From Saprospiraceae bacterium (GTDB lineage Bacteria; Bacteroidota; Bacteroidia; Chitinophagales; Saprospiraceae), in NCBI GenBank assembly GCA_020629315.1, contig JAHDDO010000017.1, forward strand, positions 1 through 33,917: 33,917 bases of DNA, read 5' to 3'. Position numbers and translations under genes: made by a program. This document shows, one piece after another, positions 8,036 to 17,366 of this stretch. Position 1 is the first letter of the stretch. Every line of letters begins with the position of its first letter. Under the pieces are notes generated by a model. It did no database searches, was not told the DNA's origin, and worked only from the letters and a program-made list of their open reading frames with translations.

Positions 8036-10816
8036 ATGATGAGGACCTTTTTATTAGCACTTTTTTCCTTGTGCGTTTTTAAATCAATTTCGCAAAATAA
8101 GGTCATGGACGAAACGGTCTATGACATTTGGAAAAGCATTGATGAATCCAAGATCACTAAGAATGGCGATTGGGTTGTGTATACGGTAAAACCCCATAAA
8201 GGGGATAATGAAATTCATTTTTACCATACACGGTCTAAACGTACCTACAGTTTTGATAGAGGCGAATCTACCAGTATGGACCCAGACGATATGTTTTGTG
8301 CCTTTTGGATAAAGCCTCATGCTGACTCTGTTTACCAAATGCGAAAACGAAAAGTGGCTGACGATAAACTTCCTGGAGATACGCTTGCTGTATTTTATTT
8401 TGAAGAGAAAAAATTAAGCAAAATCCCAAATGTTTCAGAATTTCAATTGCCAAGCGAATGGGGTGGCGTATTAGCATATAAACGTGAGTCTCTTACAGCA
8501 GAGTTAGACTCAACGGCGTATAAAGCACTTGTAAAAGATGAGAATGCGGAAAATGGCGGACGTTACATAATCCGTCAAGTGGATAGTGAAGCAGACATTG
8601 CCATTCCATTTTGCAAAAAGCTGGTTTTTTCACCTAAAAAAGGATGGTATGCTTATGAAACAACAGGACAAGATACGCTCAATGAGACCGCATTATATCT
8701 AAGGGATTTAGCTGCAAGAGACCCTCGTCTTGTCACTAAGGAAGAAGGAAAATATTCCAATATTTCATTTTCTGAGAAAGGTAAGTATGTAAGCTATGTG
8801 GCAAACTATGATACCACTGATGCTCAGATAACGCCTTTCGAATTATTTGTAAGCGAAGTAAAACTGCCAAAGCCGCGATTAGTAGCAGATAATTCTTCTC
8901 CCTTTTTAGACAATGGTTGGATTCTTAATGGTGATAAAAAAGCGCATTTTTCTAAGGATGAATCTCGTTTGTTTTTTTATTCGCAAAGAGAACCGGTACT
9001 ACAAGACACAAGCATTTTAGACGATGAAATTGTAGATGTTGAAGTGTGGACATCGGCAGACAAATTATTATATACTCAACAAGAAAATAGGCTGGATAGG
9101 GAGAAGCGCCGAGGGTATAGCCATGTGATGGATCTTAAAACCGGAACCATACAATCACTGGCGGATACTCAGTATGATGAAGTACGATTGTTTGACGAAG
9201 GAAACGGAAATATGGCCTTCGCCTTTGATGAAAAGCCCTATCATAAAATGATTAGCTATGAAGGCTATCCAGATAAAAACCTAGCATTAATAAACCTTAC
9301 GACAGGTAATAAAGAAGAGGTGATCAAAAGGCTAAATGGTTTTCCTAATTGGTCAGGCGAAGGGAAATACATTTACTGGTATGATAGAAGGGCAAAAGTG
9401 TACAAAGCACTCGATGTCGCCAAGAAGAAAGAGCTGGTTCTTACCGATAATGATGAGGTTTTATTTTACAATGAGATCCATGACCAACCCGCAGATCCTT
9501 GGAATTATGGAACCTTGGGCTGGAGCACGGATGACAAGGCCCTATATGTTTACGATCGATATGATATTTGGAAAATTGTACCGGGTACTAAACGGAAAAA
9601 TAAACGTATTACCAATGGTCGTGATCGTCAATTACGCGTCCGCCATATAAGTCTGGATGATGAAGTCACTAATTTTCCAGAAGACACGACATTACTCGTG
9701 TCCATATTCAACGAAAATGATAAATCAGGTGGCATAGCTTGGCTAGATTTGAGTACTGGAACTTTGGAAGAAATTGAATCGGGGCCATATCAGTATCGCC
9801 GAAATTTCATAAAAGCAGAAGAGGCAAATGATATAGTTTTTACTCGAGAAAACTTTGAAACGTTTCCTAACCTAATTCATACAGCCGGAGATTTTAAAGA
9901 CCTCAATGTATTCAGTGACGCTAATCCACAACAAAGCGAATATGCTTGGGGTACTATTGAATTAATTCGATGGAAAACGGAATCAGGAAAGGATATGCAA
10001 GGCATGTTGGTTAAGCCACCCGGGTTTGACCCAGAGAAGAAATATCCTATGCTTGTCAATTTCTATGAAAAAAGTGCCCAAAATTTGCACCGGCATAGAG
10101 CGCCCTATGCGCATCGATCCACCATAAATTATAGCTATTATGCTAATCAAGGATATGTCATTTTTAATCCAGATGTGCCCTATACAATTGGATACCCTGG
10201 TGACAGTGGCTTAGAGGCAGTCATGTCTGGCGTGGACGCTGTGTTGGAGTTAGGTTTTGTAGACGAATCTCGTATGGGTTTGCAAGGACACAGTTGGGGT
10301 GGATACCAAGTGGCATACATTCTTGTAAAGACAGGCCGCTTTGCTTGTGCTGAATCCGGAGCACCTGTGGTAAATATGACGAGTGCCTATGGGGGTATTC
10401 GATGGGGCAGTGGAATGAGTCGAATGTTTCAGTATGAAAAAACGCAATCTAGATTAGGTGCTACCTTATGGGAAGCACCAGAGCGCTACCTTGAAAATTC
10501 ACCACTCTTCGAATTGGATAAGATGACAACACCGGTACTGATCTTACATAACGACAAGGATGGCGCAGTACCATGGTATCAAGGTATTGAATATTTCGTG
10601 GCTCTCCGGAGATTAAATAAAGAGGCCTGGTTTCTAAACTATAATGATGAACCGCATTGGCCAGTTAAAAGACAAAATAGATTGGATTTTAATAAAAGGA
10701 TGCAGCAATTTTTTGGATATTATCTTAAAGGAGAGCCCATCCCGCAATGGATGCACAAGGGCGTATCTCCAATGGATAAAGGAATAAATCAGGGTTTAGA
10801 ATATCTCAATAAGTAG
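8036..10816 (+). CDS. Secreted S9-family prolyl oligopeptidase-type peptidase (large)
   Basis: The 926-residue protein has a signal peptide (about 1-20, MMRTFLLALFSLCVF...SQN). A long N-terminal beta-propeller-like region follows, and the C-terminal alpha/beta-hydrolase peptidase domain covers roughly residues 640-900. The nucleophile is Ser753 in GHSWGGYQ. The Asp is in LILHNDKDGAVPW and the His in NDEPHWP, giving a full catalytic triad. The family cleaves short peptides, often after proline. Predicted exported, it would act on peptides outside the cytoplasm. Two adjacent ATGs (8036, 8039) are both possible starts. The next gene follows after only 5 bp, so they probably share a transcript. 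A second S9 enzyme comes after that. Confidence 0.93.
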   Translation: MMRTFLLALFSLCVFKSISQNKVMDETVYDIWKSIDESKITKNGDWVVYTVKPHKGDNEIHFYHTRSKRTYSFDRGESTSMDPDDMFCAFWIKPHADSVYQMRKRKVADDKLPGDTLAVFYFEEKKLSKIPNVSEFQLPSEWGGVLAYKRESLTAELDSTAYKALVKDENAENGGRYIIRQVDSEADIAIPFCKKLVFSPKKGWYAYETTGQDTLNETALYLRDLAARDPRLVTKEEGKYSNISFSEKGKYVSYVANYDTTDAQITPFELFVSEVKLPKPRLVADNSSPFLDNGWILNGDKKAHFSKDESRLFFYSQREPVLQDTSILDDEIVDVEVWTSADKLLYTQQENRLDREKRRGYSHVMDLKTGTIQSLADTQYDEVRLFDEGNGNMAFAFDEKPYHKMISYEGYPDKNLALINLTTGNKEEVIKRLNGFPNWSGEGKYIYWYDRRAKVYKALDVAKKKELVLTDNDEVLFYNEIHDQPADPWNYGTLGWSTDDKALYVYDRYDIWKIVPGTKRKNKRITNGRDRQLRVRHISLDDEVTNFPEDTTLLVSIFNENDKSGGIAWLDLSTGTLEEIESGPYQYRRNFIKAEEANDIVFTRENFETFPNLIHTAGDFKDLNVFSDANPQQSEYAWGTIELIRWKTESGKDMQGMLVKPPGFDPEKKYPMLVNFYEKSAQNLHRHRAPYAHRSTINYSYYANQGYVIFNPDVPYTIGYPGDSGLEAVMSGVDAVLELGFVDESRMGLQGHSWGGYQVAYILVKTGRFACAESGAPVVNMTSAYGGIRWGSGMSRMFQYEKTQSRLGATLWEAPERYLENSPLFELDKMTTPVLILHNDKDGAVPWYQGIEYFVALRRLNKEAWFLNYNDEPHWPVKRQNRLDFNKRMQQFFGYYLKGEPIPQWMHKGVSPMDKGINQGLEYLNK

Positions 10817-10821
10817 CTATT

Positions 10822-11358
10822 ATGAAATATATCATTTCAGTCTTTTTACTTTCTTTTTTTAGTATGGTCCAATGTCAATCCTTTGATTTTCCAGAAGATT
10901 GGGTAGGTAATTATTCGGGGATAATGCTTATGCATTATCCGCAAGCCAATCGAGTGGATACTGTGAATGTCTTTTTTGAGATCAATGAAATTGAACCCGA
11001 TTCTAGCTGGACGTATGTTATGTCATATGACAGCAAAAAATATGGAGATATAATCAAAGAATATCAAATTATTCTTCCCAATAAAGACAATAGGTATTTA
11101 TATCATTTAGACGAAAAGGATGGCATTATTATCGAAATGACCCATATGGCAAATACCATGTATAGCAACTTTTCCGTAATGGGCAGTTATCTGACCTCGA
11201 GAATGGAGCGAGTAGAAGGAGGAATTGCCTTTGAAATCGTGTCTACTAAAGAAGAACCTAGCTTACAGACAGGGATTGAAGACCCAGATGAACCTATTGA
11301 AGTCTTCAGCTATGCACCATTTACCGTCCAACGTGTCTTTTTAGAAGAAGTAGATTAA
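10822..11358 (+). CDS. Small secreted protein, function unknown
   Basis: The 178-residue protein has a signal peptide (MKYIISVFLLSFFSMVQCQS). The Cys19 context (MVQC) is a weak lipobox, so it may be either a free periplasmic protein or a lipoprotein. The mature part begins FPEDWVGNYSG and shows beta-strand-like alternation, as in calycin-like proteins that Bacteroidota annotate only as hypothetical. I do not recognise the family. It sits 5 bp after one S9 peptidase and 92 bp before another, so a role tied to those peptidases is possible but unproven. Confidence 0.75.
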   Translation: MKYIISVFLLSFFSMVQCQSFDFPEDWVGNYSGIMLMHYPQANRVDTVNVFFEINEIEPDSSWTYVMSYDSKKYGDIIKEYQIILPNKDNRYLYHLDEKDGIIIEMTHMANTMYSNFSVMGSYLTSRMERVEGGIAFEIVSTKEEPSLQTGIEDPDEPIEVFSYAPFTVQRVFLEEVD

Positions 11359-11450
11359 TTACATTTAATCGAAAATTAGCCGTCTTCCATCGATTCAATA
11401 TAATTGCGGCTGAGCTATTACTTAATTTGATATCTCGAAAAACAGATATC

Positions 11451-13439
11451 ATGAAAAAATTTTTGACTTTTATGCTAATCGTATGCATGTCTTCATTGAT
11501 GGAGGCCCAAGATGCTGACACTAAACCGGGGGATGTGAACCTTCCATCTACTACGGCTGAATTAGAAACATTGGCATCAAATGAAACAGGTAGTTTTACC
11601 TATAGTGTTTCAGATTATTTTCAAAAACCCAATCAATCGACCTTTAGGTTTTCTCCCAATGGAAAGTATTTGTCCTACCGAGAAAAGGATGATGCAGCCA
11701 AAACACATGTCTATGTAAAAAACACAGACACAGGAGAAACGATCAGAGCTATTGAAGAAAAAGAAGAATTAATCAGAGGCTACTTTTGGGCCAATGATGA
11801 TCGATTATTATACATTAAGGATCAAGGAGGTAACGAGAATTATCAATTGTTTGCAGTTGACCTAGATGGTGCAAATGAAATGGCCTTGACCCCATATGAA
11901 GAAGTTAGAGTGGAGTTTGTTGAGATTCTGGAAGACCAAGAAGACTACATCATTATCTTGATGAACAAAGAGAATCCACAAATCTTCGAACCGTATAAGA
12001 TTAATATCACCAATGGTGATTTGGAGAAATTGTATACTAACAATGATCCTGCAAACCCAATAGCCGGGTACGATTTTGATAAAGATGGTAGACTTAGAGC
12101 CTTTACGCAACAGCAAAATGGCACTGAATACGTACTGAAATATCAAGATGAAGAAGGTGGTGAGTTTAGAGAAATCATGAGAACAAATTGGAAGGATAAT
12201 TTTAGCATCTCTGGCTTTGATTATAATAATGACAATCCTCATGCTGCGTACGTACGCTCAAATCTAGAGTCCGATACGGAGGAAATAATATTGTATGATC
12301 TTAAGGAAGGAACTACACTTAAAAGAGTTTTCCGTGATGAGATTTATGACGCTGGAGGTATGAGCCGATCTCGTAAAAGAAATTGGGAGGTAGATTATTT
12401 TTATTACACCGGAGAGAAATTCACCATTCTTCCTGTGAGTGACACTTTCAAAGGATTATATAATCGCTTTAAAGAAGTTTTTGGAGACCAACAATTCTAT
12501 ATCACAAGCAAGACGAAAGAAGAAGATAAGTATTTATTATATGTAACGAGTGATAAGCTCTATGGTAAATATTATATGTATGATAAGAATAAAGATGAAG
12601 TAACAGAACTCTTTGATCTTATGCCAAATCTGAATCCGGAGGATATGGCAGAAATGCGTCCTATTAAATTTAAAAGTAGAGATGGCTTGGATGTGTATGG
12701 GTATATCACGATCCCTAACAAAGCCAAGATGGGTGAAAAAGTACCTGTTATTGTAAATCCTCATGGAGGACCATATGGCCCGAGAGATGAATGGGGCTTC
12801 AACCCTGAAACACAGCTTTTTGCAAGTAGAGGTTATGCTACGCTTCAAGTAAATTATAGGGGCTCTGGAGGATACGGCAAGTCATTTTGGCTAGCGGGTA
12901 GTAAGCAGATTGGCCGTAAAATGCTTGATGATTTGGAAGACGCCGTTGCCTATATAAAGCAAGAAGATTGGGTAGATGGTGATAAGATCGCAATTTATGG
13001 CGCTTCGTATGGTGGATTAGCTACACTAGGAAGCCTTGTGAAAACACCAGATCTTTACACTTGTGGTATTGACTACGTAGGTGTTTCTAATTTATTTACG
13101 TTCTTCAAATCATTCCCTCCATATTGGAAACCCTATTTGGCTCAAGTTTATGAGCAATGGTATGATGCAGAATCTGAAGAGGATCAAGAGATTATGAAAC
13201 AAGTATCTCCTGCATTGAATGTTGATAAAATCACAAAGCCATTATTTGTGGTTCAAGGTGCGAATGACCCAAGAGTGAAGATCGATGAGTCGGATCAGAT
13301 TGTGAAGAACCTAAGAGATAGAGGTGTGGATGTGCCATACATGGTAAAATATGATGAAGGCCATGGTTTTGGTCACGAAGGAAATCGAATTGAATTATAC
13401 AAATCTATGATGGGCTTCTTTGCGAAGCATTTGAAATAA
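11451..13439 (+). CDS. Secreted S9-family peptidase (dipeptidyl/acylaminoacyl-peptidase type)
   Basis: The 662-residue protein has a signal peptide (MKKFLTFMLIVCMSSLMEAQ). A WD-like/propeller N-terminal half follows, with blocks such as FRFSPNGKYLSY and RLLYIKD. The C-terminal peptidase domain starts at about residue 420. The nucleophile is Ser519 in GASYGG, the Asp is in VVQGANDPRV and the His in DEGHGFG, so the triad is intact. The frame is open from a TTG at 11427, but the ATG at 11451 begins a normal signal peptide and is the better start. It belongs to a different S9 branch from the enzyme at 8036 (GASYGG against GHSWGG). A terminator follows at 13463-13500. Confidence 0.94.
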   Translation: MKKFLTFMLIVCMSSLMEAQDADTKPGDVNLPSTTAELETLASNETGSFTYSVSDYFQKPNQSTFRFSPNGKYLSYREKDDAAKTHVYVKNTDTGETIRAIEEKEELIRGYFWANDDRLLYIKDQGGNENYQLFAVDLDGANEMALTPYEEVRVEFVEILEDQEDYIIILMNKENPQIFEPYKINITNGDLEKLYTNNDPANPIAGYDFDKDGRLRAFTQQQNGTEYVLKYQDEEGGEFREIMRTNWKDNFSISGFDYNNDNPHAAYVRSNLESDTEEIILYDLKEGTTLKRVFRDEIYDAGGMSRSRKRNWEVDYFYYTGEKFTILPVSDTFKGLYNRFKEVFGDQQFYITSKTKEEDKYLLYVTSDKLYGKYYMYDKNKDEVTELFDLMPNLNPEDMAEMRPIKFKSRDGLDVYGYITIPNKAKMGEKVPVIVNPHGGPYGPRDEWGFNPETQLFASRGYATLQVNYRGSGGYGKSFWLAGSKQIGRKMLDDLEDAVAYIKQEDWVDGDKIAIYGASYGGLATLGSLVKTPDLYTCGIDYVGVSNLFTFFKSFPPYWKPYLAQVYEQWYDAESEEDQEIMKQVSPALNVDKITKPLFVVQGANDPRVKIDESDQIVKNLRDRGVDVPYMVKYDEGHGFGHEGNRIELYKSMMGFFAKHLK

Positions 13440-13462
13440 CAATCATAGGGGTAATAATATAA

Positions 13463-13500
13463 AGAGGCCATTCATGTAGTGAGTGGTCTCTTTTTGTTTT
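13463..13500 (+). terminator. Rho-independent terminator after the second S9 peptidase
   Basis: An 11-bp stem (AGAGGCCATTC with GAGTGGTCTCT, two G-U pairs) encloses a 7-base loop and is followed by TTTTGTTTT. It lies 23 bp after the stop codon at 13439. Confidence 0.88.
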
Positions 13501-13624
13501 AAAGCATCTTGTGTAGATTGGGTCTAAATAAGCGACCATATTGGATGAAAACACATACAAATACTGCTTTGAGCCTGTATTTTAGGGTTTTTATGGTCAA
13601 TGTTATTGATCATTCGCAATAGTA

Positions 13625-13651
13625 TGCTTTCAAAGCACCATATATACGGTG
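13625..13651. promoter_or_regulatory. Overlapping inverted repeats upstream of nqrA (possible operator)
   Basis: TGCTTT-C-AAAGCA (13625-13637) is a perfect 6-bp inverted repeat. It overlaps CACCATATATACGGTG (13636-13651), which is palindromic in 7 of 8 pairs. Their centres lie about 60 and 48 bp upstream of the -7-like element, a position suited to a DNA-binding activator or repressor. No regulator can be named. Confidence 0.35.
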
Positions 13652-13691
13652 GATTTTGTAGCTAAAATGGGTATGCATTAGGCTTGTTTAA

Positions 13692-13699
13692 TATATTTG
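13692..13699 (+). promoter_or_regulatory. Probable -7 promoter element of the nqr operon
   Basis: TATATTTG matches the Bacteroidota -7 consensus TAnnTTTG at all fixed positions. It predicts transcription starting near 13706 and a leader of about 57 bases before the nqrA ATG. No clear -33 TTG is present at the usual distance. Confidence 0.5.
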
Positions 13700-13763
13700 C
13701 GATGATTTTGGCATTGCCAGTAGCGTAAGGCTACTTTTTTCGTACGAAAAGCTGAGAAAACAT

Positions 13764-15296
13764 ATGCTTACCACGATTTTGATAATAGTTGGCGGGTTCA
13801 TCCTTTTAGCCTCTATTCTTTCCATTGCTGATAATTTACTCCAAATAGAAGCTAAAAAGTCTGGGATAGATACGGCTAAAGAAAATATGAGCCTATTTCC
13901 ACGAATTGGAGATCTATTTAAAAAGAAGGCACCTTCATTTGCAAAAGATAATTATCACAGTCTGACAAAAGGACATAATATTAAGTTGAGCGGAGAGGCT
14001 CAGGGTCCTGTTCAAGATGTCCACGTTAATCGTTTTGCTATACAACCGCCTAACTTTAGAGGTATTGCACCTATTCCTAAAATGGAAGTGAATATAGGCG
14101 ACGAAGTAAAAGCGGGTGATGTTTTATTTCATGATAAAGCAAATCCAGCCATTAAATACACATCTCCAGTAAGTGGTGAATTGGTAGAATTAAACCGAGG
14201 CGAAAAGCGATCTATCTCTGAGATTGTGATATTAGCGGATAAGGAGCAAAAACACAAAAAGTTCGATGTGCCTTCATTAGAAGGAGATACGGTTTCAGCG
14301 AATATTAAGGACACCTTGATGGAGGCTGGATTATGGCCTTTGATAAACGCTCGTCCATTTGATGTAATTGCAGATCCTACCGTTACACCTCGTGATATTT
14401 TTATTTCAGGATTCAACACGGCGCCTTTATCTCCAGATATGGATATAGTGGTGGATGGAAGAATGGATGAATTCCAAAAAGGGATTGATGTGCTTAATCA
14501 TCTAACAGACGGTACCGTGTTCCTTTCTTTAGGTGTCGATAACAAAGGAGGGGTATTAGCGTCTACAAATAATGCTGAGATCCATTGGTTCTCGGGACCA
14601 CATCCGGCTGGAAATGTAGGAGTACAGATCCATCATATTTCACCTATAAAGATGAAGGATGTAGTTTGGACTTTGGATGTGCAAGATGTGATCAGTATTG
14701 GAAATCTTTTCAAGAATGGAACGGTTGATTTGCGTCGTGTCGTGGCATTGACAGGCGCTTCCATGAATGAGAATAAATTTGTTCGAACATCAGCTGGAGC
14801 CAATATTGGCGAATTAGTTGGAGATTCAATTACTGTAGATAACTACAGGATAGTAGCAGGTAATGTATTGACGGGAAAGGAAACGAGCACTAGCAAGTAC
14901 CTAAACATCAGTGATAATCAAATTACTGTGTTGAAGGAAGGAGATGAACATGAACTTTTTGGTTGGTTATTGCCAGTTTCACCGAGACCGAGTGTATCTG
15001 GTACATTCCCAAATTTCTTATTTCCAAATTTCAAGTTTGATCCAGATACCAACACGCATGGTGAAAAAAGAGCTTTCGTTGTGACTGGTGAATATGAAAG
15101 GATGTTACCTATGGATATCTATCCACAGCATATTATGAAAGCAATCATGAGTAATGATTACGAAAGAATGGAAGGATTAGGCATTTTAGAATTGAGTGAG
15201 GAAGATGTGGCTCTTTGTGAGTTTGCCTGTACTTCAAAACAACCTCTGCAAAGTATCCTGAGAACTGGATTGGATATGATGCGTGAGCAGATGTAA
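13764..15296 (+). CDS. nqrA: Na+-translocating NADH:quinone reductase subunit A, with N-terminal membrane extension
   Basis: This is the cytosolic quinone-associated subunit of the sodium-pumping Na+-NQR complex. The conserved body begins near residue 67 (SLTKGHNIKLSGEA) and runs through VHVNRFAIQPP, NIGDEVKAGDVLFHD and ISGFNTAPLSPD to a typical C-terminus (ALCEFACTSK...). At 510 residues it is about 60 longer than usual. The extra N-terminus starts with a hydrophobic helix (about 3-23), then a linker. NqrA normally has no membrane segment, so this one may be tethered to the membrane. The in-frame Met42 (13887) is an alternative start that would remove the helix. It is the first gene of nqrABCDEF, 40 bp before nqrB. 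Confidence 0.93.
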   Translation: MLTTILIIVGGFILLASILSIADNLLQIEAKKSGIDTAKENMSLFPRIGDLFKKKAPSFAKDNYHSLTKGHNIKLSGEAQGPVQDVHVNRFAIQPPNFRGIAPIPKMEVNIGDEVKAGDVLFHDKANPAIKYTSPVSGELVELNRGEKRSISEIVILADKEQKHKKFDVPSLEGDTVSANIKDTLMEAGLWPLINARPFDVIADPTVTPRDIFISGFNTAPLSPDMDIVVDGRMDEFQKGIDVLNHLTDGTVFLSLGVDNKGGVLASTNNAEIHWFSGPHPAGNVGVQIHHISPIKMKDVVWTLDVQDVISIGNLFKNGTVDLRRVVALTGASMNENKFVRTSAGANIGELVGDSITVDNYRIVAGNVLTGKETSTSKYLNISDNQITVLKEGDEHELFGWLLPVSPRPSVSGTFPNFLFPNFKFDPDTNTHGEKRAFVVTGEYERMLPMDIYPQHIMKAIMSNDYERMEGLGILELSEEDVALCEFACTSKQPLQSILRTGLDMMREQM

Positions 15297-15336
15297 CATT
15301 GAACATTAGCATAATTTATATAGTTAGAGATATACA

Positions 15337-16605
15337 ATGGGATTACTTGATTTTTGGAAACGAATAGAACCCGATAAGAAGAAAAGTCCGTTCCTCCATA
15401 CGGCATATGATGCCTTTTTCACATTTATGTACTCACCTAAATCGGTTACGAAAGGCGGTGTGCATATTCGTGATGGAATGGACCTAAAAAGAACCATGGT
15501 GCATGTGGTTATAGCCATGCAGCTATGTTATTTATTCGGGACATATAATATTGGGCATCAACACTTTGTTGCTGCCGGACAATACCTTGGCTTCTTGGAA
15601 GGTTTTCACTTAAAACTAGCCCATGGCTTAATTAAGTTATTACCTCTTTTTATTTGGACCAATGTCGTTGGTTTGGGGATTGAATTTTATTTCGCTGCGA
15701 AACGTGGGCATGCGGTTGAAGAAGGATTTTTGGTTTCGGGAGCGCTTATACCCCTAATTATGCCTCCAGATTTACCTATTTGGATACTTTGTGTTTCGGT
15801 TGCCTTTGCCGTAATAATTGGAAAAGAGGCCTTTGGTGGAACCGGCATGAATATTTGGAACGTAGCTTTATTAGCTCGTGTATTTGTGTTCTTTGCTTAT
15901 CCGACCACCATATCAGGAGACACCGTATGGGTAAGTGGTTTTGCTGACGCTGAAGGAAATATGAGCCTAGCACCTGGTGCTATGGCTGATTATGGCTTTT
16001 GGCATAACCTCTGTAATACCTTATTTGGCTGGATAGGCATTGATGGCTTTAATGCCGCAAAAACAGCCGTAGTGGATGGTTACTCAGGTGCTACACCACT
16101 AGCATTAGCCTATGCAGGAGGTTGGGAGGCCGTGACCGAGCAATATTCTGCAGCCCAAATGTGGTGGGGCACTATTCCAGGTTCGGTTGGGGAGACTTCA
16201 AAGATATTTATACTATTAGGTGCGATATTCTTGATTGTCACTCGGGTGGCTAGCTGGCGAATTATGGTGAGTATGTTTTTAGGTGCGGTAGCTATGTCAT
16301 TATTATTAAATGCGTGGGGAGCGACGCCATTTATGACAGTACCTTGGTACTATCAATTCTGGATGGGTAGTTTCTTCTTTGCAATGGCATTTATGGCCAC
16401 TGATCCCGTAACTGCTTGTTCGACTAATAGAGGTAAGTGGATATACGGATTCCTTATAGGATTTATAGGAATGATTGTACGGGTGATGAACCCAGCTTAT
16501 CCAGAAGGATGGATGCTTGCGATATTATTTTTAAATACTTTCTCAGCGCTCATAGATCATTATGTTCTAGAAGCGAATATTTCAAAAAGATTAAGCCGTG
16601 CATAG
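15337..16605 (+). CDS. nqrB: Na+-translocating NADH:quinone reductase subunit B
   Basis: This membrane subunit carries covalently bound FMN and riboflavin and forms much of the sodium path. The 422 residues are close to the usual length. Many hydrophobic helices are visible, starting near residue 55 (MVHVVIAMQLCYLFG). The flavinylation motif SGAT is present at DGYSGATPLA, with Thr253 the probable FMN attachment site. FMATDPVTACSTNRGKW near the C-terminal end is also characteristic. It overlaps nqrC by 8 bp, indicating tight translational coupling. NqrC must be flavinylated by the same ApbE enzyme, which is not encoded in this window. Confidence 0.97.
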   Translation: MGLLDFWKRIEPDKKKSPFLHTAYDAFFTFMYSPKSVTKGGVHIRDGMDLKRTMVHVVIAMQLCYLFGTYNIGHQHFVAAGQYLGFLEGFHLKLAHGLIKLLPLFIWTNVVGLGIEFYFAAKRGHAVEEGFLVSGALIPLIMPPDLPIWILCVSVAFAVIIGKEAFGGTGMNIWNVALLARVFVFFAYPTTISGDTVWVSGFADAEGNMSLAPGAMADYGFWHNLCNTLFGWIGIDGFNAAKTAVVDGYSGATPLALAYAGGWEAVTEQYSAAQMWWGTIPGSVGETSKIFILLGAIFLIVTRVASWRIMVSMFLGAVAMSLLLNAWGATPFMTVPWYYQFWMGSFFFAMAFMATDPVTACSTNRGKWIYGFLIGFIGMIVRVMNPAYPEGWMLAILFLNTFSALIDHYVLEANISKRLSRA

Positions 16606-17347
16606 TACAAGACAAACGATAATATTCGTATTCATAATGACAGCTATAGTTGCTTTAGTGCTGTCATTTATGTCTACGGGGTTAAAACCGGTTCATGATA
16701 AAAATGAAGCGGTATATAACAAAAAAGCCATTTTATCTGCTGTAAAAGATCAGATTGGGGATGGTTTTGATGCATTAACTGATGATCAGATCTCTGATAT
16801 TTTCACTAAGCAGATCGAGCAAAAAGTGATGGATATGGAAGGTGGATTTATTAGTAAGGAAGATGTGATGGCTGCCGGATATAAAGGAGGTATGGCAGAG
16901 AATCTTGATATGGCTAAGGAAAAGAAAAAGCCTGAATCAGATCGTCTGTTGCCGGTATATATTTACACAGCTGATGACAATAAGAAATATTACATTTTCA
17001 ATGTCCGAGGTAATGGACTATGGGATGAGATTTGGGGCAATATTGCCTTTGAGTCAGATCTAAACACTATTGCCGGTGTATCCTTTGATCATAAAGCCGA
17101 AACGCCAGGTTTGGGTGCAGAGATTAAAGATAATAAAGACTGGGCAGGCCAGTTTATTGGGAAGAAAATCTACGCCGACGATGGTATGTATAAATCAGTG
17201 GGTGTAATTAAAGGAGGTGCTAAAGATCCAGTTCATGAGGTTGATGGTATTTCAGGTGCCACAATCACAGCAGATGGGGTTGCAGAGATGATGAAGAGAG
17301 GGTTAAAGTATTATGAACCATTCATTAAAATGAGTAAAAAAGGCTAA
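16598..17347 (+). CDS. nqrC: Na+-translocating NADH:quinone reductase subunit C
   Basis: This periplasm-facing subunit has one membrane anchor (about 7-27, TIIFVFIMTAIVALVLSF) and a soluble FMN-binding domain. The attachment motif is SGATIT, with Thr222 the flavinylated residue by homology. The 249 residues are near the family length. The start is GTG at 16598, inside the end of nqrB; the MHSTRQTIIFVF N-terminus matches the family pattern of a short charged end before the anchor. It is followed 19 bp later by nqrD. Confidence 0.96.
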   Translation: MHSTRQTIIFVFIMTAIVALVLSFMSTGLKPVHDKNEAVYNKKAILSAVKDQIGDGFDALTDDQISDIFTKQIEQKVMDMEGGFISKEDVMAAGYKGGMAENLDMAKEKKKPESDRLLPVYIYTADDNKKYYIFNVRGNGLWDEIWGNIAFESDLNTIAGVSFDHKAETPGLGAEIKDNKDWAGQFIGKKIYADDGMYKSVGVIKGGAKDPVHEVDGISGATITADGVAEMMKRGLKYYEPFIKMSKKG

Positions 17348-17366
17348 GCCTAAAAAATATTGAATT

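Larger units (their letters stand above)
13501..13763. other. Non-coding leader region of the nqr operon
   Basis: There is no credible gene here. The region holds two overlapping inverted repeats (13625-13651) and a -7-like element (13692-13699) upstream of nqrA. The first 120 bp hold nothing I can name. Confidence 0.6.

Noticed and set aside
11429..11450. GATATC repeated 10 bp apart before the second S9 gene
   Set aside because: The six-base palindrome is short and likely by chance; there is no other support for an operator.
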